Assembly (NCBI RefSeq): GCF_025766255.1
Contig: NW_026516822.1
Location: 24,036-88,035 of the forward strand
DNA length: 64,000 nucleotides
Direction: 5' to 3'
DNA from: Zychaea mexicana
Taxonomy: Eukaryota > Mucoromycota > Mucoromycetes > Mucorales > Lichtheimiaceae
Below the pieces are notes generated by a model, which worked only from the letters and a program-made list of their open reading frames with translations, ran no database searches and was not told where the DNA came from. The first letter of the stretch is position 1. Every line of letters begins with the position of its first letter. The position numbers and the translations under genes were made by a program. Below, one piece after another: positions 48,118 through 57,664 of the stretch.

Positions 48118-49806
48118 CACTTTTTTCAGCGCATTTTTGGGATGAGAGCTGGCGTTACACAAGAGGAGTTAGAGGCGTAGTACCAAGAATGAATCTGACG
48201 CAAAAGCAGAAGGGAGTACTGGCGTATTATCAGAAGATAAAGTGACGCATTATCTATCGTTCGTCACTTTTAAACAAAGAAGCAATGTTCACTGAGTAGG
48301 ATAGTCATATTTATTAGAGAGGTTTGCGTTGCAAACAATCATCAAACTTAGAAACTGAATATTTGCAAAAGCCTTTCAGATCGCTAAAATACACCTCATT
48401 GCATGCATCCCTGATCCGCGAAGTCAAGGTCTCTTCCTCCAAAAGCCTGTGACGCTTCAACTTGGCCTTCACCACTGACCAGAATTGCTCAATGGGATTG
48501 AGCTCGGGTGAATAAGAGGGAAGATAGATGCACCCATAACCACGGCTTTGGATATATTTAGCATGTCGTCGTGTTTGTGAATAGGTGCATTGTCCATCAC
48601 TAAATAATTCCCTTTGAACTCCTCATGCTGGTCCATCACATCCAATGTACTAGCAACAAAGTTGAAGTAGTGGCCGGTGACTGTTCCACTTTTGGTAGCA
48701 GAAGCAGTTTTGGTACTTCCAGCGGCTTTTCGTTTCTTGGAAGGAGGCATCGCTTTTGGCAATCTTACAGATATTTGCACAACGCCATATGGCGAAATGG
48801 CACCAAGAATCGTGGTGGTTTTCGCCCTCGTCTTTGGTACAGTTACTGTTGCTCGAGTACCCTTTGTTGACTATGCCGAGCTTCGTTTCATGTTGATATG
48901 GAATGCGGATTCATCGATAAAAACACAATTGCTGCAGAAATCCATATCAGTATTTAGCCAACGTGTCACCCAGTTGAATCGTTCCTCGATCTTAGCTGGC
49001 GAGTTCCTTTCAACGGAGTGGAAGTGTGCTTTTTTGAAGGTGATTCTGCACTTTTCAGTCGTAAAATTATAGAGTGCTGTTTTGGACACCTCTAATCCTT
49101 CAAATTGCTTTGTGAGACTCTCCATCATCTGGTCAAGGGCAAGGGATGGGTTTTCATCAACCAAGTTGGTTAAGAATGCCGCATGCTCCTCCCCCAGTTT
49201 GGATGGTCTTCCAACAGGGCGTGTGGTTTTACTAGCTGTGGTTGGTAAACCACCATCAGGATCAGGGTTGTCTTGATCCATTTTCACCCATCTTTAGGCA
49301 GTCCTTGGTGCAATCTTAAGCTCGAGAGCCGCCTCTCTAGCGGACTTGCCCTCTTCATACACCAAGTAAAACAGCCGTTCTTTTTGTGCATCAGTGTATC
49401 GTGCCTGCAGTCGTTTCGGTCCCTTTTTGGCTTTCGCTTTTGGTTGTTCCTCGACTGCTTTCGGTTCCTTCACAGGTTTTTCAGGTGGCTTCAAGGACAT
49501 GTACTCATTGAAATTGGTGACCGAATTGAGTAGGTAGGTTTCATAATCGACATCCATTTCTATGACAGCAACGTCTTCGCCTTCATCACCAACCATGTTG
49601 CCATGACCGTCTTCGTGGATAAATGTAGCTGTCATCATTCTCAAAGTAATAAACGATAGAATAATGTACCACTTTATTTTCTGATAGTACGCTAGTATAC
49701 CCTTCTACTTCTACGTCAGATTCATCCTTGCCACTACGCCTCTTACTCCTCTTGTGTAACGCCAGCTCTCATCCCAAAAATGCGCCAGTAATTTCTGAAA
49801 AAAGTG
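48118..49806 (-). mobile_element. Tc1/mariner element, copy 2 (inactive transposase)
   Basis: This 1,689-bp inverted copy of the first element is flanked by TA (48,116-48,117 and 49,807-49,808). It has the same nine-base asymmetry between its outer and inner terminal repeats as copy 1. Confidence 0.9.
48314..49638 (-). pseudogene. Tc1/mariner transposase, broken by a nonsense codon and a 1-nt deletion
   Basis: Compared with the intact copy, codon CAA within the helix-turn-helix (RTAQRW) is TAA at 49,294-49,296. One base is lost near 48,562, so the frame shifts just after HKHDD, before the catalytic Glu. The protein is therefore truncated before the catalytic domain and could not supply transposase. 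Elsewhere the two copies differ by only a handful of substitutions. Confidence 0.92.
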
Positions 49807-49857
49807 TATTTAATACTTAAAATGATCATTTCCTTACTAAAATTAAATAATATGTAG

Positions 49858-51082
49858 CTCTGACGTCGAGGAACTCCAACCCTGGGAAGCAGCAATGCGT
49901 CAGGACCCCTTCTACCACAATTTTTGGTCCACAAGTAACCAACTAGCTAAAGGTAACCCTTCTTCATCCCATTATTTCTCAGCCTATTAATATTCCTTCA
50001 TCAAAGTATAGTCTACAAAAAGTTCCATACTTTGGCTACCCCTAAACATGGTGCTCCTTTCACTTCGGTCATCCTCGAGCTTAATACTACTACAATTGAT
50101 ACTGCATCAGCTTGTTGTATTCATACAGACCAAGATATAGAAGGCGTCAACTTTTTTAGTTACATCCGTAACTACAACGAACAGCAACCAGAGCAAATCA
50201 TCAACCACGCAATCAGTGGAACACCCTTCGAAGCCTTAAACCAAAAATTGATCAAGTCCGTCCGTGCTATCTTGTGTGCTTACCTCCACTACAAGAATGG
50301 CAGTAATCTAAATCAACTTGGCTACAAGAGAGAACTAAATGAATTGGCTAAAGGTACTTCTCAAATACAAACTTATACAAATTATTTCTAATTCCTCTTT
50401 TTCTAGTTGGATTGCCAAGATCTGCCAAGCCTAGCCAAACAATAACAGTCGGTTATCGTATGCTGGCTTTCTACAAGCAAGCTAGCGCCTAGCCAATCCT
50501 CTTTTCCGACAAGTTTAACTGGCCTTTCTTCCTCTCCGTACGTAACCTTTTTCTTTCTCACCCTGCTTTTTACTAACATACTTTCTTTAGTTCTCCTCGG
50601 ACAACTGCGCCTATTTGGAGGAAAATGACTTTTCTCCTTTGCGTCCTTTAATCACACCAATAATTCCTACAATGAACTACTTGACATCGTTCGAGAATGT
50701 TGGCTTCTTCCTACATCATATTCAGTCATTAGTAAATATCAACATCCACCTGCCTCGCTTCGCTCGGCTGAATGAGCCCTTCGCTGCGCTCCGGGTCATT
50801 CAACGGATTGGATGTTTCCTGGGGGTTCCCCCCAGACCCCCAAGGTGGGGGGTTCCCCCCACACCCCCCCTTCTAAACCCGAAACTTCTCGCTTCGCGAG
50901 CTTATTGATTGGTATGTCTACATATAACCCTAAACGTTATCATTATTGCTATGACACGAAACCCTACTACAGATTGGTTTGCCAAATTCAAAAGGGACAT
51001 AGAGAGTTTTGACCGCTCTTTTGCTGCTATCGACAGCTCTTACAGTAATTTGCAAGTTCATCAATACACTCGCTTTCATTAG
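49858..51082 (+). pseudogene. Truncated multi-exon gene of unknown family with in-frame TAG
   Basis: Consistent splice phases connect 49858-49952, 50012-50353 and 50407-50537, then 50591-about 50763. A later exon, 50973-51082, may belong too. The translation reads SDVEELQPWEAAMRQDPFYH, HGAPFTSVILELNTTTIDTAS, FFSYIRNYNEQQPEQIINHAI and AILCAYLHYKNGSNLNQLGY, then KQASA followed by TAG (50,490-50,492) and continues in frame as PILFSDKFNWPFFLS. The first exon has an acceptor but no upstream partner; the composite element ends 51 nt before it. A GC-rich hairpin cluster separates the last two coding blocks. The family is unknown. The TAG could derive from CAG by a C-to-T change. Confidence 0.5.
50769..50900. 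repeat. GC-rich cluster of four hairpins
   Basis: Four potential stem-loops stand in a row inside AT-rich DNA. 50,769-50,802 pairs TGAATGA-CCC with GGGTCATTCA, with one bulged G. 50,819-50,835 has the form CTGGGGG/CCCCCCAG. 50,846-50,861 has the form TGGGGGG/CCCCCCA. 50,888-50,900 pairs CTCGC with GCGAG. The composition is sharply different from both flanks. Confidence 0.75.
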
Positions 51083-51298
51083 TTATCGTAGTAGATTACT
51101 GCTGCTTGTCGTAATTAGCTGAAAGACGACAGCAGGACTGAGTTGACACTCGCGTAGTTCTATATCATATTTTTCGCATCAGATCTACTTACCAAAAAAA
51201 AACAGTGAAAAGGTACGAATATTCTATTGTACGTAAAATGGTGATCAGTTAAAATAGGATAATTATAGCAAAAAAAAGAAAAAGAGCAAAAATAAGAG
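51083..51298. other. Short flank between broken gene and Helitron
   Basis: AT-rich; expected to hold the 3' end of the Helitron. No CTRR end with a terminal hairpin could be fixed by eye. Confidence 0.4.
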
Positions 51299-54200
51299 TT
51301 AAGATGATGGAGGTAGAGAGGCGGTGGTTGTAGGAGAAGCAGGTGGTGAATTTACGGTTTGTTGAGGAACAGCGGCCGGCGGAGACAAAAGAATTTCATG
51401 GTAGACGATATTAGTAGTAAGTGGTGGGGATGTGGCGGCTGTTGATAGATCGACTGCAACCCTAAGGTTTTGAGGATTTGTTGCTCTGGATAATGCAACA
51501 TATAGTTGTCCATGAGCAAAAACAGGTTCGTTGAGAAGGATGCCGACATCAGATAACGTCTGTCCCTGTGACTTATGTATAGTCATTGCAAAGGCGGCGC
51601 GAACAGGGAATTGCCGGCGGCAAAGGACGAAGGGATATTCACCCTCAGTAGTGTACATGTTGATACGGGGAAGGAAAAACTCTTCACCCGTGTAACCTTG
51701 GTCGATCCGTCTTACAGAGATGCTGTTGTCGTAAAGGCCTGATACAAAGAGTTTTGTTCCGTTGCAAAGACCGGCATCAGGATCCATATTGCGTAAAAGC
51801 ACCAATGGCATACCGACCTTGAGACATAGCTCATGGTTAGGAATACCACCGGTAGTTATACTCCGTAGAAATTCAACAGGATAGCTGGCTGCAGCTGCGT
51901 CAGGATCATCAGCATCAAGTATACGATCATTGGAAGCATATGTTCTGCCTATGCCGGGGAAGATGTCATATGCTGCATCATTGATGGCATCGACGTCAGC
52001 ATTTTTGGCAGCCAATATTGCGCGACCATGATAATGCTCTGGCTGTGGCTCAGTAGAGCGAATTGATGGATAGATGGCATCAATCAATCCCATGGTATCG
52101 CTTGTATCGATCTGCCATTCTTGCGGAATCTCCACGCTTTCTTGATACGGGGCACGTCCATCACCAATAGCCAAAAGAGTGTCAGCAAAAGCAGCAGCAT
52201 TAGGGCCTGCATTCCTCACACGCATGTTTTCAGTCAAATGGAGGACTTGAACATGTCGCCAAAAAGAGGCAGATTGGATGGACTCGGCAACGATTTGAGA
52301 TCGATTCCCTTTTTTTACCACCGGAAGCATCTGACGAAAGTCCCCTCCAAAAACAACAACCTTGCCTCCGAAAGGTAGTTCACGCAACAGCGGATCCAGA
52401 GCACCCATAATGTCCCGAAGAGCACGGTCAACAGCATCAAAATTATATTTGCTGCACATGACAGCTTCGTCCCAGATGATAACTGATGCACTTGCGATAA
52501 GGTGTGCGTGAGGACCGCCAAGGCGAAGATTGCACGAAGTATAAGCATCCGCGTTCAACGGAATCTTGAAACGACCATGTGCTGTTCGGCCACCCGGGAG
52601 CAAGATAGCTGCAATGCCAGAGGAAGCGACAGGAAGTGCGATTTGATCACGGGACCGAACATGGCTCAATATAGCCTTAAACAGTTGAGATTTACCCGTA
52701 CCACCTAGACCATTCACAAAGAAAAGGCGCGATGTGTGGTGATGAGTGGCTGCAGTAATAGAGTCGGTGATAGTGTCAAAAGCGTGGCGTTGTCCGTCGT
52801 TTAACGTAGGTAGCAATGTATTTAAGAGTTGCTGTTGACTCTCTACGTCATATTCACGTCGTTCGACAATCTCCAAAGCTTCTAGGCGGGGTAGGGCATC
52901 GAGTTCTGTGACAAATTGTTGCGGCAGAGACGGGAATTCTGACAGATGATGGCCAGTGGTTTGCAGACGCGTTTCGATGTCACCAAGGGTGCGCTGATAC
53001 ATTTGATTGATCTGATCATTGCTGAGCTCGTCTTGGCCAGCAGGAAGGCTTGCCCGTAAGGCGAAAAAGTAATCATCTGCCATTCTCTCTCGATACTTGG
53101 TCCAAAGTGAGAGCGGATCTGCTGGGGAGCAATTGATCAATATATACACAAAAAGTGCTCTAATCGCTGATGCTGATGGTGAGTATAGGCACGCCTCTTC
53201 CATGCATCGGTCCCATTCTTGGTCAGATTCAAGAAGACCATGTGCGAGAGCAGCTTCTTGGAATGTTTCGTAAACAGTACCATTGATCGTTCGCAATGAC
53301 TCAAAGCTTGTAGGGCCACGAATGGCAAGAAGAAGGAGGCGAAGACAGTAGAGGGGCATGTTGGACAGAGAGGCATTATAGATGCGTGTCACAACATTGG
53401 CAATTGGCGGGTTCGTACGTTGTCTCCATTGGCGTGCTCGAGCATCCCATGTGTAATGAGCAGGGATATCATGGTACCGATATTGGCGTGCTCCGTTTTC
53501 TGTTTCATCACCGTCGCAAAGCTGAAAAAAGCATTTAGCTTGGTGTGAGTTGATGCTTCCCGGATGTTCGCCAGCTCATTTTGTGTAACGTCTTCACGAA
53601 AACGAACGACTTCCTCTCCAGGCAAGTGCAAATCTAGGCGCATAACAGTCGGACGGTGCATATGGACTGAAAACTGTAGAGTTCTCCATGCTGCCTCGCA
53701 AGGGCCGATATACCGAGCGTTCTGGTATTGAACCACCTCATCAATTGCTTCTTGCTCTACATCAGCAGGGGCAGGTGCGGCAGTGGTATTAGCTGTTGGT
53801 GGTGGTGGGTTGCTGATTGCTGTGGTGGTGGTGGTGGTGGTTGTAGCAGGAGCATTGTTTGCAGGCGCAGCAGAACGCATTGCTTGCAGTTGTGCTCTAT
53901 CTGATCCCTTGGTGATATATTTACACAGATATTTGATCGCACGTGAGGATGTGCATATTTCCACATTGATATGTGCGTCGTATTTGTGGCTCAGATACGG
54001 GTTGTATGGAACAACATGGCTGTTGTTGGCTGTGAAGCCACTGCGTGCGAAGCGATGGCTTGCACCATTACGACGCCGTCTATATATAGGATATCCGTCA
54101 CCATTGACCCTGGTCTCGTTGGAAAATGGCTTTGGATATCGTTGTTGGCACTGACCGTTCAACATACACACTGCATCAGGTTTGTCACGACTACAGGGGC

Positions 54201-56424
54201 CATGGATCATGCAACTTGTCACTGTACGATATAATTGAGGCTGGGTCACAGGATCAGGCAGCTCCGCACATACAAATCGATCATAATCATTGGGTGTGTG
54301 TGGGCGCTCGCTTTCATCCAGGATCAAAAGAATGTGAACGTGTGGCAACCCTCGTTTTTGGAATTCAACAGTCGCCATGTACCCAGCAACACGGCCGAAA
54401 ATGCTCGAGTCGTTAATGTGATGAAGCAGCTCATCGAGTTTCATTTTAAAGACACGGGTGCACAAATCAGGTCGATCATAAGCGTGCTGGCCAGGCTCCA
54501 GCTCGGAAGTAATCTCGGGCCATTTGGGGTTGCATGTGAAGGTGATGAAGAGAGTTGGATTACCCCGTTGACGAATGATAGCAAGGCCGTCTTGAAGCAT
54601 CTGCTTCATATAGCGTGGACCACCTGTAAAGGATGACGGCAAAATAATCGACCTTCCGATTTGACGTGGTTTACATTGTCGACAACACCGCTGTACACCT
54701 CAGCACGAATCTCGCGTTGGTGCGTCAGGATATACTGTAGGCGTGATGTCTCAATGCGTGCATAATTGTCGACTATGAGCTGCTGGAATAGTCGACCGAA
54801 ATGATGGTTGTAGGTCTGATGCTCTCCGTCCCGAACCATTAGCATATATGCACAATAATCCAAAAGGGTAACTGAAACGTTGTTGCCGTCATGAGAGTCG
54901 CATCGCAATCTAAGGTACCATCCGTTATCGCCGTGTGGGAACATGAGGACGTAATGGAGGGGCATATATGATGCGTGTAGAGAGCTAATTTGCTGCAGGC
55001 CGCGCTCACGATCATGGATAACGATATCATGAGGTTGTGCCGTGCCATCTACGCTGTCTTCGACAACCATAGCTGCAACCTCCAGGTGAGCCTGCACATC
55101 ATATCGTCGACCCATTTCACGCGCAGCGCGGATAACCACCTGGATAGTGCCTACGGGTTGATTACGGTATGCATCTGCTGCAGCAATGAGTGTACGTGCG
55201 AACGCGTTATGGCGCTGCATAACTGCCTGAATCGTGTTGATGATATCATTGTTTAATCCCGTGAACATTGTGCTGCGTCGAGTTGTTTGCTCTTGGGTAT
55301 CGCAAAAGTAAATTTGAGCGAAATTAGCGCGTGTTGGATTGTCGGCTCTAAGTGGCCCGAGACAGTGATACATGGTGCCATTGATCCGAAAAGTTGAAAC
55401 ACCATTTCGTCCACTCGCCAAGTTGGGATCGTGATTGGCGCGAATGGATGCGAAAGCAAACATGCTGTTATAGGCTCGGATATTGGTGTGGAAATTGGTG
55501 GCAATAGGGTCGGATGAATCGTGATTAGTGATAAGTGATAACAGCTCTTGTGGTGGTGCGCGAGGGAGGGGTAAGCGTATCTTGCCAGAAGTACAGCAAA
55601 TACCAAAGCGAGGGTTGGATACAGACGATGCAACTAAGCGCTCATCAATCCACATTTTAGCGTGACAAAAAGAGCATTCGACATTCATAGACTCGAAGAT
55701 ATGACGACGATAGTAGTTGTTGTTAGGCGTGAAGCAAATATTGGAGCCAAATACATTTTGAGGTACAAAAGGCACCCTGCATGCAATCTGGTATTGGGCA
55801 CCATGTTCAGAGGTGACATTGCGTGAATTGAACGGGCAATTAGCGTGCGAAGAACGTCTATGGTCCGGCGATCCGCAGCTGGCACATCGGCGTGCAGGAA
55901 CAGGAGGAACTTCAAAAGCTGTTGGAAGATTTACCACGCCGTCATCAGCATTGTCATGCTCAAGTATATCATCTGACATTATCTCCTCTGCAGTTGTAGT
56001 GACAGTTAAAATGTCGTCATCAAACGTTTCCAAAGTTTCTAAATATGTCTAGTATTAATAGTAGATCTAAAAAACATGGACAGGTATAATAATAAGTATA
56101 CCTTCCACCATGTTATCAAGACTATCTGGACATTCAGAATCAGAAGGGTTATTATGGGTAGTAGAGCCACAGCCAGAACAGCGGATAGGGTCAATATTCT
56201 AAACGAAAAGTGTTTGGCAACCACACAGAAGGTATAGCTCATAAGTACACAAAAAGCAGCTGAAGCTAAAGCAATTATACATCATTTTCAAAAGACAGTA
56301 CGTTATTATTATCATTTTCCTCAATTCTGCGTCGAACATTACGCTCATTCAGCGGACAACCGTGGAAACTTCTTCGAGAATGGGTGGTAGACCCGTAAAT
56401 GCAAGTTCGAATGGGCATTTCCGT
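51299..56424 (-). mobile_element. Helitron (rolling-circle transposon), at least 5.1 kb
   Basis: The minus strand encodes in order the zinc-knuckle N-terminus, an HUH Rep domain and a Pif1-type helicase, the full set of a fungal Helitron. Termini were not located, so the true element extends beyond these limits on both sides. Confidence 0.85.
51299..56424 (-). pseudogene. Helitron Rep-helicase gene with two -1 frameshifts
   Basis: Exons 56424-56281, 56198-56102 and 56038-downstream splice in phase. They carry up to three C-x2-CGS-x-x-H...CP zinc knuckles (CSGCGSTTH and CASCGSPDH; the first is degenerate). The Rep part (to about 53,525) has FITFTCNPKWPEI, the HUH motif PHVHILLIL and the two-tyrosine motif YLCKYITKG. 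The helicase part has Walker A GLGGTGKSQLF, Walker B IIWDEAVMC, VVFGGDFRQMLPV, MTIHKSQGQTL and YVALSRATNPQNL. Rep nicks and joins DNA for rolling-circle transposition; the helicase unwinds it. The frame breaks near 54,636 (before PSSFTGGPRYM) and near 53,525 (in NAFF/QLCDGDE). At both places one T is missing from a T run. A poly-Thr stretch marks the domain linker. Everything else is open. Confidence 0.85.
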
Positions 56425-57664
56425 CTGGTTTTACAGAAGTGAATTAGTACTTATACGACGAACGTTTTTGCGATCTGCAGGTGAAGCCAATTATGCCCGA
56501 GATTTTTGCTCGTCTTGGTAAATGGCGGGTAACACAACGCAACACACCTCTTCCTGATGATCTCCTTGAGAACTCATAGCTTAGCAAAATAATTGGAGAT
56601 TGACAACAAATTTTTAAGTTTGAACGTGACAGTAACGCGACAAAGAGAGCGGACCCTTCAAAAGTTATGCTTAAAATGGCAACGATTTCCCAATTGGGTT
56701 GATTATCTTTTAGATTATCTAAGTACCAACTTATTTTTAATAGAAGATGATGGGTGAAGCTAAGAGTCAAGAACGTGCCTATGGCCGTTATTATCATACT
56801 TTTGGTCATTAGAAAATACATTTTGTCTCTCTCTCTCCCTTTCCATCATAACTTTCTTCTCTTTTTCCACCAAATAAAATCATCAATGTCTTAAATAAAA
56901 AACATGTCTTAACAAAAAAATATAGCAAACAATAGCCTTTTGAAAAAATTATCAAGATACTATAGAACCTTCTGGAATCTATCAAAACCAGTCACCATCT
57001 CTTTAAAGCTCAGTTTTTAAAGTCAGAAAAAAGTATATAAAGAGCCAACGTTTGAAACACTTTTCTCCTTCCCCCATCTTTTAGTTACTAAAATGTGAGT
57101 GTACAGCTGCTCTTTACTATATAAAAGTCCTAGTTCCTTTTCTGTCTTTTTAGTGGGTTTTTCCTCTCTCTTTCCTATTTAGTCATTTTGATAGATTTTT
57201 CTCCCTTCTTTCCTATTTAGTCATTTTGGTGGATTTTTCTCACTTCTTTCCTATTTAGTCACTTGGGTAGATTTTTCTCCTCTTTTCCTTTTCAGTCACT
57301 TGGAGGATTTCTCCCCTTTCTTTCCTTTTCTATTCTTTGGGTAGAGTTTTCCCCTCTCTTTCCTCTTCCATTCTTTCAGTAGATTTTTCTCCCTTCTTTC
57401 CTTTTGGGACACTTAGGTGGATTTTCTCCTCTCTTTCCTCTTCCGTTCTTTCGGTAGATTTTTCTCCCTTCTTTCCTTTTGGGACATTTAGGTGGATTTT
57501 TCTCCTCTCTTTCCATTTCTGCCATCCAGTTACATTTTCACTCTTTAGCCATTATTTGAAAATCATCTTTTTCCCTTTATTTTTCAAGTGATTCCAATGT
57601 AAATACTTATACTAATCATTTAACAATAGCTTTTTCAAGAACCCTATTTTTTTAAAAATCAAAT
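56425..57664. promoter_or_regulatory. Intergenic region with TATA box and minisatellite before the RecQ-type gene
   Basis: The first 600 nt are the upstream side of the Helitron and AT-rich. A TATATAAAG box lies at 57,034-57,042. A pyrimidine-rich minisatellite follows (57,153-57,530). A GTGAGT site at 57,095 could be the donor of a leader intron that contains the repeats. Confidence 0.5.
57153..57530 (+). repeat. 38-bp pyrimidine minisatellite, about 10 units
   Basis: Units read approximately ATTTTTCTCCCTTCTTTCC followed by TATTTAGTCATTTTGGTGG or variants with TTTTGGGACACTTAGG. Period is about 36-38 nt with no reading-frame conservation. Units alternate between types near the 3' end. Confidence 0.85.

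Larger units (their letters stand above)
37494..49806. mobile_element. 12.3-kb inverted composite element bounded by Tc1/mariner ends
   Basis: The outer ends are transposon termini (CACTTTTTTCAG and its complement), each next to a TA dinucleotide (37,492-37,493 and 49,807-49,808). The left arm 37,494-41,076 and right arm 46,215-49,806 are near-identical inverted copies. Each contains a complete Tc1/mariner element outermost and about 1.9 kb of tandem-repeat DNA inside. Identity begins exactly at the outer transposon ends and stops abruptly at the inner edges. The 5.1-kb centre is single-copy and carries an intact spliced gene. The arrangement fits either a composite transposon moved by its outermost ends or an inverted duplication starting at a transposon end. 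The long repeat-built arms are reminiscent of foldback elements. Confidence 0.8.
46215..49806 (-). repeat. Right 3.59-kb arm of the large inverted repeat
   Basis: This arm is the inverted copy of 37,494-41,076. It starts at CTCGATTCC and ends at the outer transposon terminus. It is 9 nt longer overall, mainly because of about 10 extra bases around 47,910. Confidence 0.9.

Noticed and set aside
53390..53392. Overlap of the Helitron Rep frame end with the helicase frame start, resembling a stop-start coupling
   Set aside because: The helicase frame extends upstream through conserved sequence to the frameshift near 53,525, so the overlap is accidental.
57337..57591. An open frame repeating LSVDFSPFFPFGT
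   Set aside because: It is a by-product of the pyrimidine minisatellite. The repeat period is not kept in frame across the array.
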